Positions 12,070 through 23,649 of a DNA stretch of 64,000 nt are shown in pieces. The DNA comes from Zeus faber. Lineage: Eukaryota; Chordata; Actinopteri; Zeiformes; Zeidae. Each line of letters starts with the position of its first letter. Position 1 is the first letter of the stretch. A program made the position numbers and the translations under genes. The stretch covers positions 90,843 to 154,842 of the forward strand of contig OY482850.1 in NCBI GenBank assembly GCA_960531495.1, read 5' to 3'. Below the pieces are notes generated by a model. The model did no database searches and was not told the origin of the DNA. It saw only the letters and a list, made by a program, of their open reading frames with translations.

Positions 12070-15000
12070 TTAGATAGGTGGGCAGAGACAGAAGGCATGA
12101 AAGTAGTCATCTCTGGTATCAAGGGAACAGTGAGTGCAAATGTCTTCACCACAAAACCCATTTTGAACATTTTGTGTTCCGTGATATGAGCTCTGTGAAA
12201 GATCTTATATTGGATGGGTTACATTTTGAAGTGGTGGGTCATAGAAAAGATGTTGAAAATAAGCTTCCGCAGGTTGATATCGGGAACGGCAAGGTCTCTT
12301 TCCCATTCCATTGTCGGTAAAGATAAAGTGTCATCTGTTTTTAATAAAAGTTTGTATATTCTGGAAAAGGGATTTTTCAAGTGACCAATATGAGTGAGAT
12401 GTTCAATCATTTGAGGTTGTTGTAGGATGTGTTCGTCAATTTGATTTTAACTTTTAGAGACTGCTGTAACTGAAGGAATTGAAGGAAGCCGTGGCCACCG
12501 ATATTATACCTTTGGGTTAAGGTTGGGAAGGATATAAGCAAATTGTTACAAAAATATGTTCCAGATGAGTAATTCCTCGTATTTTCCAAGACCTAAAGAT
12601 GATTGGTCTGTTTTAACCAGGAAATCTGGGTTGTGCCAGATTGGCGTGAATTTGTTTGGAGATAGAGTGTGACCACTGAGTTTGAGGCATTTCCACCAGG
12701 CTGACAGAGTTGTTGCGATCAATGTGTTTTTAAAGCAATTGTGTTTCCTTATTGATTCAGTAAGGAATGGGAGATCAGAGAATGATAACTCCTGACATTC
12801 TGTTTATTCAATGTCTCGCCATCCATGGGCCAATTGTTGCTCTGGTTGTAACCATTTAATTATAAATTGAAGATGGTTCACTCGATAGTAGTATCTAAAG
12901 TTTGGGGCTACTCGGCCACCACAGTCTTTAGTTTTCCGTGGTGTTGCCAGTTTAATTCTAATTTTCTTGTATTTCCAATAAAATTCATTGACTATTGAGT
13001 CTAGAGTATTAAACCAATGTACTGTTGGTTGCACTGGGGTCACTGAAAATACATATTTTATTTTTGGAAGTATATTCATTTTCACTGCTGCTATCCTACC
13101 AATTAGTGAGATGGGTAGGTTGTTCCATCGCATGAGGTCTTCTTCAATGGATTTGAGCAGCGGAGTAAAGTTAAGGATAAACCAATCTGAAAGATTGGTG
13201 GAGATATCAATACCTAGGTATCTAAAACCCCAGTCTTTTCACTCAGTGTGGGGGACTGAAATGCTGCAACCCAGAAACTTCTTAACCATCACAACGGCCA
13301 ATATTAGTCCAATTTATTGAATTGTCTGAGATAGCTGAGGATATAGATATAAGATTGAACACCTCCGGTAGGGATGATATTGGGTTCTCTATGTACAATA
13401 ATATATCATCTCCATACAAATGGATTTTGTGAACAGAGTACTGCTCAGGACAGGCGGGCCCTGCAGAGGGTGGTGCGTTCATCTGAACGTACCACTGGAA
13501 CTACCCTCCCCCCCTTGCAGGAGTTATACACCAGGAGGTGTAGTAGCAGAGCCCATAGGATCATGAAGGATCCTCATCACCCCAACAACGGACTGTTTCA
13601 GCTGCTGCAGTCAGGCAAGCGCCTCCGCAGTCACACAGCGAGAACAGAGAGACTGAGACTGAGTTTTTTCCCGCAAGCCATTAGAACTGTTAATGCTGAC
13701 CTCACCAGGGGTCCTCACTGAGCCATACACATAGGCTCCACTACCTACTGTACTGTATGTAGCATACTGTACCGCATACTGTGTCACTGTTCAGGGTTGT
13801 TCGTGATGCCGTATTGCTGCGCCGTACTGTTGTATACTGTGCTGTATTATCCCAAACACTACCTCACTTTATTCACATTCACATACCAGTTTAATTCACA
13901 TGCCACTTTAATGCACATATCTGTATATACATAAGCATATTCCCTCTATCTATTCCATTTTATTTCATTTTATTTTTATTGTAGTTTATTTTATTCTATA
14001 TATTTTTATTTTATTCTATAAGTATTCAACTTACTGTATTAAGTTTTAGGAGTCAGTTAGTCGGTCTACTAGAGAGAATTTTTTTTCCTAGGACATATTG
14101 TGTGTTATCACCGGATGCATTGCATTACATTTCACTGCATATATGTATGAAAGTATGTATATGTATGTGACAAATAAAAATCTTGAATCTTGAATCTTGA
14201 AAATTGAGTTTCCTGTATGTTTGCCTACGATATTACGAGAGTTTTGACGGATGGCCACCGTGAGGGGTTAAATAAAGATGGCAAATAGTAAAGGGGAGAG
14301 CAGATATCCTTGTCTTGTGCCATGTTGTAGAGTGAAACGCTGTGAAGTGTAACCATTGGTGATGACAGAAGCAGATGGGGAGTTCTAGAGGATTCTGATC
14401 CATTGAATGAGTGACTCGCCAAAGCCAAATTTGTTGAGGATTGACAAGAAATATGTCCCATTAACTCTGTCAAATTCTTTTTCGGCATCTAAAGAGGCAA
14501 TAATAGTATTAAAGTTGTTCCTTTGAGATATGCTGATCAGACTGAATAAACAACCCATATTGCTGGATGCGTGTCTGCCTTTGACAAAGCCTGTTTGGTC
14601 TGGGTGAATTATAAATGGGATTACTTTTTCAATTCTGTTGGTTAGTGTTTTACTTATAATCTTAAGGTCTCAATTAATAAGGCTTATGGGTCTATAACTT
14701 GAGGTGATGGTTGGGTCCTTATTGGGTTTTAGCAAAACCGAAATGAGAGCATTATTCATGTGTGGAGGCATGGTGGAGGTTGACTTGACCTCTGTAACCA
14801 TTCTGATGAATAATGGGGATATAAGTGGCCAGAAGTGTTTATAAAATTCCACTGGGTAGCCATCTGATCCAGGTGATTTATTGTTGGGCATAGAGAAGAG
14901 AGCTTTCCTGAGTTCTTCTAGAGAAAGTGGTTGATCTAAGGTGGTAGCCTGCTCCGTCGATAGTTGAGGAAGGTCAATATCATCAAGGAATGAGTGAATG

Positions 15001-16183
15001 TTTGATATATTCAATTCATTATCCGAGTGATATAGGTTATTATAAAAGTCTCTAAATATGTTATTGATGTATTGCGGGGGTGTATGTTATCCTACCCTGT
15101 GGATATTTGATGGCTGTAATAACGTTTTTTTCTCTATCGTGTTTCAATTGATTGGCAAGAAATTTACCTGATTTGTCATTGAATTCAAAATTATTTGCTC
15201 TTGTTCGTTGCATAAGGAATTGTGTCTTTTGGTGGATGATAGTATCAAGTTGAGATGTAATTGTCCGGATCTCATTTTGGATTTGCTCAGTGGATGAGTG
15301 GGCTTGTTGGGAGTGCAACTCCTTTAGTCGCTGTTCGAGTTTATTTTGGCGTTCTTGTTCTTTATTTTTCTTGTGAGTCGATAATTAAATAATACTACCT
15401 CTTAGAACTGCCATAGCTGTTTCCCAGGGTACGGATGGTGATATTTCTGGGGAGTCATTCAGTTCAATGAAAGTAAGTCCATTCTCTGGAAAAGAAATGG
15501 TTAAATTCTTTATCTGTCAAAAGTGAGGTGTTAAACCGCCACCTGCCGGGAGGGTTTTGGTTTGTTTCATTTATCAGGTTGAAACTAATCGCCAGTGATC
15601 GGAAATTACAATCAGGTGAATTTCAGGGTTCGTGATTTTGGACAGTGCAGAGTTACTTGTCAAGAAAAGGTAGATTCCAGAGAAACTCTGGTGGGGTGGT
15701 GAATTTTATGTGTATTCTCTAGAGTGTGGGTTATTTGATCGCAAACAATCCCCAAGAGCAAGAGCACTCATATATATTTTTGATCGTGTTCGATGAACGC
15801 CAGGATTTGTGAATATTTCTGCCTTGACAACGGTCTAAACTTGGATCCAGTTCTGTGTTGAAGTTTCCTCACAATATGAAATTGATTCAGAGAATTCTAA
15901 GAGTTTTGAAAATATATTGTGAATTGTAATCATTATGTAACACCCTTCTGGGTCTGATATTGTGGTTTTATTTTGATATGGGATACTTTTATTTATCACT
16001 ATAGAGAAACTTTTTTTTTGAGTTGTATGATGCGGAACACATCTGATTAACCCATTGAGCTTTGAGGTGCTCAGATGCAGTGAGGTGGGTTTCTTGCAGT
16101 AGACAGAATCTGGGGTTCATCCTTGTGAGGTGAGTTAGGATTTTGCTCCCTTTAGCAAGTTGATGGCTTGCTCCCTTTAGCAA
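12070..16183 (-). pseudogene. L1 ORF2 remnant: endonuclease and reverse transcriptase
   Basis: Pieces in order. At 15989-16183 an APE-type endonuclease piece contains FCLLQETHL, with the conserved QETH. At 14670-15014 the reverse transcriptase begins (NNKSPGSDGYPVEFYKHFW, later ISVLLKPNKDP and YRPISLIN). At 14225-14500 lies the HGTRQG-type block. At 13282-13482 lies the catalytic box with LYGDD in place of the usual YADD. At 12804-13133 is the post-RT region (LPISLIGRIAAVKMNILPK). Normally this is one protein of about 1,200 residues; here stops, frameshifts and an L2 inserted just before the catalytic box destroy it. Confidence 0.8.
13439..14205 (+). mobile_element. L2/CR1-type LINE 3' end, copy inserted in L1
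   Basis: Starts with CTGCTCAGGACAGG, equivalent to position 28733 in the larger copy. It encodes the RT C-terminal string ALQRVVRSSERTTGTTLP ending TRGPH at 13721, then an A/T-rich 3' tail ending in ATCTTGAATCTTGAATCTTG. The L1 sequence resumes immediately after it, so this copy is younger than the L1. It is 5' truncated. Confidence 0.85.
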
Positions 16184-16238
16184 GTTGATGGCTGTTAGGG
16201 GTTGATGGCTGTGCCATCAACCCCTAACAGCCATCAAC
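16184..16238. repeat. Perfect inverted repeat, 26-bp arms, 3-nt loop
   Basis: The left arm GTTGATGGCTGTTAGGGG plus TTGATGGC is followed by loop TGT and then its exact complement. Just before it (16143-16190) a 25-bp block containing CTCCCTTTAGCAAGTTGATG is duplicated in tandem. It lies at the broken end of the L1 endonuclease. Confidence 0.95.
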
Positions 16239-16604
16239 CCTACCATTCCCATGCTTTCCATAGATAAGTCTGGGATTTCCTCCTTTACATTCCCTTTTAC
16301 TGTCATAGTATTGCAGGAAGTTTGTAGGGATACAAAACTACACAAACAAATGTGTGGATAAACATAGAACATTGCTGGATTAGACATACATAATGTGAGA
16401 GACATAATAGAGTGAGAGTGATAGGAGAAGTGAGGAGAGAGGCATTAGGGAGGTGAGATGATGAGAGAAGTAGGGAGGGGCAATTAGGAGGGTGAGATGA
16501 GAGTGAGCAATATTTTAAATCCTGAAATAGAGAGCATGCCTATCCTACATCTTGCAGTATATAATGACCAGAATTACAAGAATACATACTGTACATCATG
16601 ATGA

Positions 16605-17072
16605 AAATAACCAGGGTGTGGTGGAGGAGTCTCTGTATAACAGACTGTCTATACAGTGATATAGAAAATCTTTGGAGGGAGTTGAAAGTCTGTGTTGCCC
16701 AGCGACAGCCCCAAAACATCACTGCTCTAGAGGAGATCTGCATGGAGGAATGGGCCAAAGTACCAGCAACAATGTGTGAAAACCTTGTGAAGACTTACAG
16801 AAAACGTTTGACCTCTGTCATTGCAAACAAAGGGTATATAACAAAGTATTGAGATGAACTTTGTTATTGACCAAATACTAATTTTCCACCATAATTTGCA
16901 AATAAATTCTTAAAAAATCAGACAATGTGATTTTCTGGATTTTTTTTTTCTCATTTTGTCTCTCATAGTTGAGGTATACCTATGATGAAAATAACAGGCC
17001 TCTCTCATCTTTTTAAGTGGGAGAACTTGCACAATTGGTGGCTGACTAAATACTTTTTTGCCCCACTGTATA
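16605..17072 (+). mobile_element. Tc1-like transposon, 3' fragment (second family)
   Basis: The open frame 16598-16852 keeps the transposase end from [17 protein letters not shown] to NKGYITKY, including the last catalytic acidic residue. Downstream is the typical 3' end AGTGGGAGAACTTGCACAAT ... TTTTTTGCCCCACTGTATA of a common fish Tc1 family, different from the one at 1503 and 20566. The 5' half is missing. It lies between L1 ORF1 and ORF2. Confidence 0.85.
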
Positions 17073-17179
17073 TAGTTTTTCAACAACCATCTATACGCGC
17101 TTACCCTTCTGCCGATTCTCCTTCAGGATGGGATACAGCACCTTCCCTCAGTCATTGATCTCCCAGGGGAATTGATCGT

Positions 17180-17668
17180 TCATACCCAGCGTAGGCCCTT
17201 CCAGCTCCCATCCATTGCTTTTAACCAGCTCCTTGTGCTTGAAGTGTTCAAACTTGGCAATGATGGAGATGGGACGGTTCCCCACAGTGACCCAGTCGAT
17301 GAACCCGATGGAAAGTGATCTGCTTCACGGTGTCGGTCCGGAGTTTCAGGGCGGTGCGGTAGAAGGTCTTTCACCATATTTTCTGGGGACTCGGTGTTGT
17401 TCTCTGGGATCCCAGAAAAGATGAGGTTGTCCCGCATACTTCTGGATTGTATATCCAGGATAGTCTCTTTCATTATTTAATTTTCTTTTCTTACAACTTC
17501 CATCTCCGCTGTGAGACGCTTCACGGAGGTTTTTAGATCCGCGTTGTCTCTTTGCATCTCACCGACCGTGAGGTGCAGGAAATCAAGGCTGGCTTTGATC
17601 TCGGTAATGTCTTGCAGAAGTCGACCAAGCATGTCCAGCTTTTTGTTAATCTGATCCAAGGCATTCAC
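17180..17668 (-). pseudogene. L1 ORF1 remnant (coiled coil plus RNA-binding region)
   Basis: 17477-17668 encodes a heptad-like helix (NALDQINKKLDMLGRLLQDI ... DLKTSVKRLTAEMEVV), fitting the ORF1p trimer coiled coil. 17180-17473 continues in another frame with SMRDNLIFSGIPENN, the signature at the start of the L1 ORF1p RNA-recognition domain. In intact elements ORF1p binds LINE RNA. A frameshift separates the two parts and the C-terminus is scrambled. Confidence 0.75.
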
Positions 17669-18020
17669 CTCTACTGCAGCCGATATGAGATTGTCTGTGT
17701 CCGTTGCTGAGTCGATCTTCCTTTTCGTGGGATTATTGCGGTCCTGGTCGTCTTCACGTATTTGTTATCAAAAAAATATATATAATCCTCGAGGTCTTCC
17801 ACTGTGGTTTTGCCCAGTGTTCCCTTTGTTATATGTATACATATAAATATTATTTGCAATTTGCTTTGTTATCTTGTCTGAGATGGAGCTGCCGGTGTGG
17901 TAGTCAGTGTAGCAGGGCGCCGCCATGTTGGGTCTCCACTCACTACTCACTTCTGTCTTTTCGAGAGATCACAGCATGCTCCCGTCTCTCACAGCATGCT
18001 CCCGTCCCTCACAGCATGAC
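17669..18020 (-). promoter_or_regulatory. Probable L1 5' region with YY1-like site and 20-bp repeats
   Basis: Upstream of ORF1 on the minus strand lies AACATGGCGGCGC (complement at about 17919-17936), which fits the YY1 consensus, a site also used by mammalian L1 promoters. Next to it, 17965-18020 carries about three tandem copies of CTCACAGCATGCTCCCGTC. A role as promoter is inferred from position. Confidence 0.4.
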
Positions 18021-18408
18021 CAGACAGGCCTCTGATGGAAGGAAGGAAGGAGGGAGGAAGGAGGGGGAAACCAAGTTAGACATGATGTTCCAGACCTTTG
18101 CTTGAGGAAATTTTCCCGAACTGGGCCTCTTTGAATATCTTAACTGAATACCCCTGCTATAGAACAATGAGTGCGTTTGAAATGGGAATAGTGAAGGAAA
18201 ATATAATAAGACAAAACCCGCAAGTCTCGGGCAATGGTGACAGCACAGCAGGCCACAGTCCAAAATAAACAAAATTGAAACAAAGAAAAATTATTAGGAA
18301 AAGACCCACAGACTAGTTTCTTTGGAAAATAAATATACTGTGTGTGATACATTTACTAATGTGTATATATATTTGGTAATATAACTGCATGAAATTGACT
18401 AACCATAA

Positions 18409-18672
18409 CCATGGGTTTACAAACCAGTAATCTATCTAATTCAAACTTTAAGAATAAAAAATATTAAGAATCAATCTGAAAATGATCTGCCTAGGAAAGA
18501 TCGGAGCGCCATGAAGGAATTACTAAAAACTAACCCTCATGTGAAGAATATTCCAAGTAAATCTTTTAGCAAAATGACCCCTAGGGAATCGATTCACAAT
18601 AAAATAGAATTCTATTACGTGGAATCCTATTTAACTGAATTGGCAGAATTACTTGATAATCAGTATCAGTAG
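18409..18672 (+). pseudogene. Possible Penelope-like reverse transcriptase fragment
   Basis: An 88-codon open stretch without ATG ends at a TAG at 18670-18672. The string ENDLPRKDRSAMKELLKTNP resembles the segment before the conserved KPADKGG box of Penelope-like and related reverse transcriptases, but that box itself is replaced. The sequence after the stop keeps weak similarity. It was read from the sequence by eye, and the family assignment is tentative. Confidence 0.3.
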
Positions 18673-18779
18673 AAGTCTTGAAAATACTAAAATGGATTGA
18701 ATTTGTGGGTATATTAGTGATAATACAGCAATCTATATATAACTCTCTTCCCTTTACTTCTATTTTGTACCCCCACTCT

Positions 18780-18920
18780 GTATTACCTTTCTGAGTCTTT
18801 TTTTTAAATTTCATTTTTATTCATTTATTCTATTCACTAACTGCATTACGTTTTAGGAATCAGTTAGTTTCAGTTAGTTAGCTTGGTAGAAATTAGGTTA
18901 GCTATTATGTTCGATTTAGA
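18780..18920 (+). mobile_element. L2/CR1-type LINE 3' tail fragment
   Basis: Shares ACGTTTTAGGAATCAGTTAG and TAGAAATT...GTTAGCTA with the 3' tail of the copy at 29300-29370. Only the tail is present. Confidence 0.7.
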
Positions 18921-19247
18921 AACGATTGTGCATCATCTCCACGCCCATCCACAGGACCCATAGAATATCAAATGCCTCAACGGGACTGACGGAGTGTGCA
19001 AAGTTTTGTGAGTTGAAGAAGCTGAAGAAGAACAATCAGAATTAGAAAAAATAAACAGAGCAATAAATATACAGCAATGAGCGGGTGCCAAGCCCAAGCT
19101 CGCCCCTGACCTCCGAAGCCTGAGCTCCAGCAGCCAAGCATCGCTGAACAAGTTCGACAAGAGGGCAAAACGTGCAAATGATGCTCATGTTTGAGAATGT
19201 AACCATCAGTCTTTGAAAAAGCTTTTGATCCATCATCAATTTTTATG

Positions 19248-19290
19248 TGCTCTATGACCTCTGTCCATGTGAAGGCCAGAGGTCATAGAC
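19248..19290. repeat. Inverted repeat, about 13-bp arms
   Basis: TCTATGACCTCTG is followed after a loop of about 12 nt by CAGAGGTCATAGA. Confidence 0.85.
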
Positions 19291-19315
19291 ACAAAAATTA
19301 ACCAAACAGAATGTA

Positions 19316-19354
19316 ACTAATGCTGTGTCCGTTTATTACGGACACAGCATTAGT
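19316..19354. repeat. Perfect inverted repeat, 17-bp arms, 5-nt loop
   Basis: ACTAATGCTGTGTCCGT, loop TTATT, then the exact complement, followed by degenerate ATTAGC repeats. Confidence 0.95.
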
Positions 19355-20089
19355 ATTAGCATTAGCATTAGTATAGGGTGCCGAGTCTAAAACAACACAT
19401 CAGATTGATCAGTTTGGTTCACATCCGACCTAGCGTTAACAAGCTACGCCTACTTCCTCTCAATGCTGCATTTTTGCCCAAACTTTTGTCTGTGGCAGCC
19501 ATTTTGTTTGGACTTTTGGAACTATTTTGGTAACCTTGAACATTTAAAGGCCCAACGAATTGAATAAACCGCCCAGGAGCAAGTGTCCAAAGTAGGTTTT
19601 TCCCTACAATTCAAAACGGCAGAAATGTTGAAGCCGGAAGTCAATATTTTCTCTTGAAAATCTATTTGTCATGAGCAACTGCATCATATGACACCACACA
19701 CATGACTGTAGGTCACACCACATGGAAGATTTGACCAATTCAATGTTGCATCATTCAGGTAATGACTGTAGCGTCCTCTGTGGGCGGAAATGTACATTTT
19801 GTTTCTGGTTCGTATTTACCCCCTGGACATTCCATCGGCCTAATTCCATGAAGATTGGACAAATTTAACTTTGCCTTTAGGCTCCTGAATGTTGATTGGA
19901 CAATAGAATTTTCAGCCACAAGTGTCCTAACATTCGTTGCGTATAGAGCATGGCATATTAGACGTGTTTCTGCATGGCTGCAAAATTGCAAAAGAGTCTA
20001 TTGAAAGAAGATTTCAAGGAAATCAAAAATATATTATTGCTGAACACATAAAGTATGTTAAAAGAATGCATGATGAGTGGATTTAAGAA

Positions 20090-20565
20090 GATGGGGGTTG
20101 TGTCAAGAAAGGGCCAGAAAGTGAAATTGGATAACTCCCCGGCAGAGTTTCCGTTAGAAAGAATTGCTGCCAGTCAACATGTCCTGGAAGATTTCAGTTA
20201 CTCGGGCAAATGGTAGAGATTCAGGTCAAACATTATCCTCATTTATTGAACTTAAAAACAATTGATAGGCAGGCTAAATAAAGAATGAAATCATGAAGGC
20301 ATGTACACACATTCACAATATTTTTTATTGAATATTCAATTTAAAATATGTCCCGTCAATTAACGCTGTTTTAAAATGAAATATTACGCATATTACTACT
20401 TGAAATCAAATAATTTCTGTTTGTGATCAATAAGTCACAAGTGCAGATCCTTTAATTAACATTTCACTTCAATAAAATTTGGATAAAATCAAAAAATAAA
20501 TAAATATGGCGAGTAGGTCTAAATAAATAATTAAAGTTTGTGGCGTTGCATGTCTTGTCGACATG
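20090..20565. repeat. Unclassified dispersed element, copy 1 left part
   Basis: Shares long strings with 23650-23940, for example CCTGGAAGATTTCA, ACAATTGATAGGCAG and GAAATCATGAAGGCATGTA. The copy continues at 22079 after the Tc1 insertion. It is non-coding and I do not recognise the family. Confidence 0.6.
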
Positions 20566-22078
20566 CACTACTTACAAAAAGTTAGGGATATTCGGCTTTC
20601 GGGTGAAATTTCAGGATGAACCTAAAATGCACTATAACCTTTACAGGTGAACTTAATTTGACCTTCTCTAAACTTTTGAATGCACATGTCCAACTGTTCA
20701 ATGTTTCAGTACTTTTTGCACAACTTGCTGTTCTCTTACAAGGAGCTGAACGGCAAAATTCACAACAGGTGTTTGATCCATGAATCGACCAATACATTTC
20801 CTGGTTCAATTAGAATTGGTATTTAAACAGTCCTCTTCATCATGCCGTTCACATTTTGACATCATAAGACCAAGACGACACCTAAAAATTGATCAACAGT
20901 ACCTCGCCATTGCGAGGCTTCAAACAGGATGTTCTCAGAGGGAAGTGGCCACTGAGCTTAGAGTGTCACAGAGTTTCATCGGCAGGTTGCAACAGAGATA
21001 CAGAGAGACTGGAGGAGTCACAGAAAGGCATAGAAGTGGACGTCCTTTGGCCACATCCCACACTGATGAGTGCTTCATTGTGAACAGTGCCCTGCGGAAC
21101 CGGATGATCAATGCCACTCAACTCCAGGCACATTTAAGGGAGGCGAGAGGGACCCAAGTGTGACGTCAGACCATTCGAAACCGTTTCCATCAGTGTGGTC
21201 TGCGTGCTAGATGACCTGCAAGGGTACCTGAGCACACCACCAGGCACAGGCATCATTGTCTTGCACGGGCCAGGGAGCATTTACGCTGGACGAGGGACCA
21301 GTGGGCCTCAGTGCTGTTCTCTGATGAAAGTCGATTCACGTTGAGCAGAAATGATGGCCGCCAACGATGTTGGAGACGTCAAGGAGAGCGCTATGCATCA
21401 GCCACTGTTGTCACCAGACGAGCCTTTAGTGGTGGTGGTGTTACAGTGTGGGCAGGTGTGTCTAGTCAATACAGAGCTACCCTACACTTTGTGAATGGTA
21501 CAGTCACAAGCCCGTACTACCTGAAAAACATGAACAATGTTGCATGAACAACACAGGCCTAATTTCATCTTCATGGACGACAATGCTCCAGCTCATCCAG
21601 GTCGCATCATTAGGGAACGGCTGCTGGAGACTGGGGTACCTCAAATGGAGTGGCCTGCACGTCAAACCTGAATCCCATAGAAAACCTGTGGGATCATCTG
21701 AGTCGCTGTGTAGAGGCGTGTAACTCTGTACCCCAGAACCTCAATGACCTGAGAGCCGCCCTTCAAGAAGAGTGGGGTGCCATGCCTCAGCAGACAATAA
21801 GTCGACTTGTGAACAGCATGAGACGTCATTGTCAAGCTGTAATTGATGCTCAAGGGTACATGACAAGTTATTGAGACATTGACATTTTTTGTTGTGGTAT
21901 ACCCACCACTGTTGTTGGCTTTTGTTTCAATACATTGTTTGAGATGAGGAAATAATCATTGCATGCTTCTACTTAAATGCCCTACTTTCATGATATAATA
22001 CCACTATAGCGTGAACTTTTTACATTTTCCATAAATTTCAGCCAAAAGCCAAATATCCCTAACTTTTTGTGAGTAGTG
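20566..22078 (+). mobile_element. Tc1-like transposon, near full length, inactive
   Basis: Both terminal inverted repeats are present (start CACTACTTACAAAAAGTTAG, end complementary). The 3' flank begins TA; the 5' flank is TG, which can be a mutated TA target. Length about 1.5 kb is normal for Tc1. It carries one broken transposase. It belongs to the same family as the palindrome at 1503-2971 and split an older dispersed element. Confidence 0.9.
20780..21874 (+). pseudogene. Tc1-like transposase, broken
   Basis: The N-terminal paired-like helix-turn-helix is intact in 20780-21163 (LKIDQQYLAIARLQTGCSQR ... SQSFIGRLQQRYRETGG) with the linker motif SGRPLATS. A TGA at 21161-21163 interrupts the frame; it reads like a CGA arginine codon lost by CpG decay. 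The frame then continues with the first catalytic aspartate in VLFSDESRF (21311-21547) and is broken near 21535 by a deletion. FMDDNAPAH follows in another frame, then NPIENLWD and the normal end QGYMTSY at 21874. Confidence 0.9.
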
Positions 22079-22440
22079 TATTTTACACAGTGGATGTTCA
22101 CCATCTGCTTTGGGTCGGAACTTCAATATAAAAATAACCCGCCAAACTATGGATGTATGTGTCCCTGTTGTCAACGATACATCATCTTTCTGCTTATCCT
22201 CAGAGTTCTGGATACTGCGCTCTGTCGCTGCTCTGTCGATGCAAGCTGTCTACAAGGGAGGGGGTGGGGCTTATTTCAATATCGACAAACGTGATTGGTT
22301 AGAGGTGAAAGGTCAGGTTGAGATCGTCCAAACTGATAACCTTTGCATTGCATCTTGCCGAACAGGGAAATTATCATGATCGAGTTTATTTTATTTTGAC
22401 ATTTAAAAATAGAGTCATGGCACGATCCAGAAGGTTTTAA
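22079..22440. repeat. Unclassified dispersed element, copy 1 right part
   Basis: Matches 23985-24165 (TTGGTTAGAGGTGAAAGGTCA; GAACGGGGAAATTA-like; TTTATTTTATTTTGACATT). Together with 20090-20565 it forms one copy split by Tc1. Confidence 0.6.
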
Positions 22441-23649
22441 GGAAACCAAAAAGACTACAAAATAACCCGAAAGGAAGCATAGATGACTTTAGGGGATTGG
22501 AACTATGGGTAGAAGAGAAGATGGTGGAGGTAGTTGTCCCAGAAAAATACAAAATGGTTGTAAGTGGATTTATCACCAGGTGAAGAGAGTCTTGTCTTTA
22601 AGCCAATCCCTCCGGATGATGTCATGTATTAACATGGCTTAACAAATGAATACTTGTACTCTAAATAGAGAGAGAAGGATACTTAAACACAACGCTTAAT
22701 TTGAGGTAAAGAGATACGAAAAACATTAGGCGAGTCGGGAGGTCATTATCATCTTCGGCCACTTGGTGGCGGCAGAGGTCCATGAAAGAAATGTCTTGAT
22801 CGCCTGGCGTTGGAATCCATTCCTTGGGAAAACGGAGCTTTAATTCACTTGAAAGGAAACAATTGTATCTTAAACATAGTTTGGTTACAGATTAACTTAC
22901 TTAATAACTCTTGGTGAAACCGCTCTTGTTGAAAAACAGAGATTGATTACAGAGAGGCCCTTTGGATGTGTTATTGGTTCATAGCAGGGATCTGGAAGAG
23001 TTCACACCTCTGTCCAACATTGGTGAGAAACAAAGAAGGAAGTGATGTGTGCATGTTTGTGTGTGTGTGTGCAGCTTACAAAGGACAACAAGGTTATCAA
23101 CACAAAGGTTGTGGTGTCCTGTTGTGTCCAAGGGGATTTTCAGTCTCAGTCTCTGGAGTTGTGCCTTTCAGAAGTTTTTACAGGTCCGGCAGAATGAAAC
23201 GGGGGTTATCACACCTAGTTGTTAATCGCTGGCCGCTCAATTGAGCCAGGTTACAGACCCAGTCCAGATGTCCAGGCAGTAAACTTTTCCTCTCTGTCCA
23301 TAGGTGAGTCTCAGGTCAGAGTTCTGTGATTAAATCCAGGTTTATAAATGATTGTTCGCTGCATAAGAACACCGACAGCGGGACACAGATGGTGATTTTT
23401 AATTGATAACTAATGCTCCATTATTTCATATTTCTGATAAACCCTGAGAAATACCTAGAGGTGGGAGTAACACATTTTGAATGAGTATTTTTCAGTCAGT
23501 CATGTTACTTTTACTTAAATATGATTTGAATAAAGTGGTTTTCTACATTTGTTCATCCATCTGCTACTGAGTAAATTATTTATTTTTGTTTGAAAATTAT
23601 CAATGGGTATTGCAAGTTGGAGAAAAAAACTGACTTGGACCAGACGGCA
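22441..23649. other. Unassigned sequence
   Basis: No gene seen. A short GT run lies near 23057-23072. Confidence 0.4.

Larger units (their letters stand above)
10411..18020 (-). mobile_element. L1-clade LINE (minus strand), nested insertions
   Basis: From high to low coordinate it contains a 5' region (17669-18020), ORF1 (17180-17668), ORF2 endonuclease (about 16183-15990), reverse transcriptase (about 15000-13280), the C-terminal part (about 13133-12070) and a GC-rich 3' untranslated block (11735-10411). It is interrupted by an L2-type LINE (13439-14205) and a Tc1 fragment (16605-17072). Both ORFs are broken by many stops and frameshifts. Gene order and ORF1 type fit the L1 group (Swimmer/Tx1-like in fish). 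The outer ends are inferred. Confidence 0.75.
18921..20089. other. Unassigned sequence with two hairpins
   Basis: No gene recognised. It contains two perfect or near-perfect inverted repeats (19248-19290 and 19316-19354), listed separately. Confidence 0.4.
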
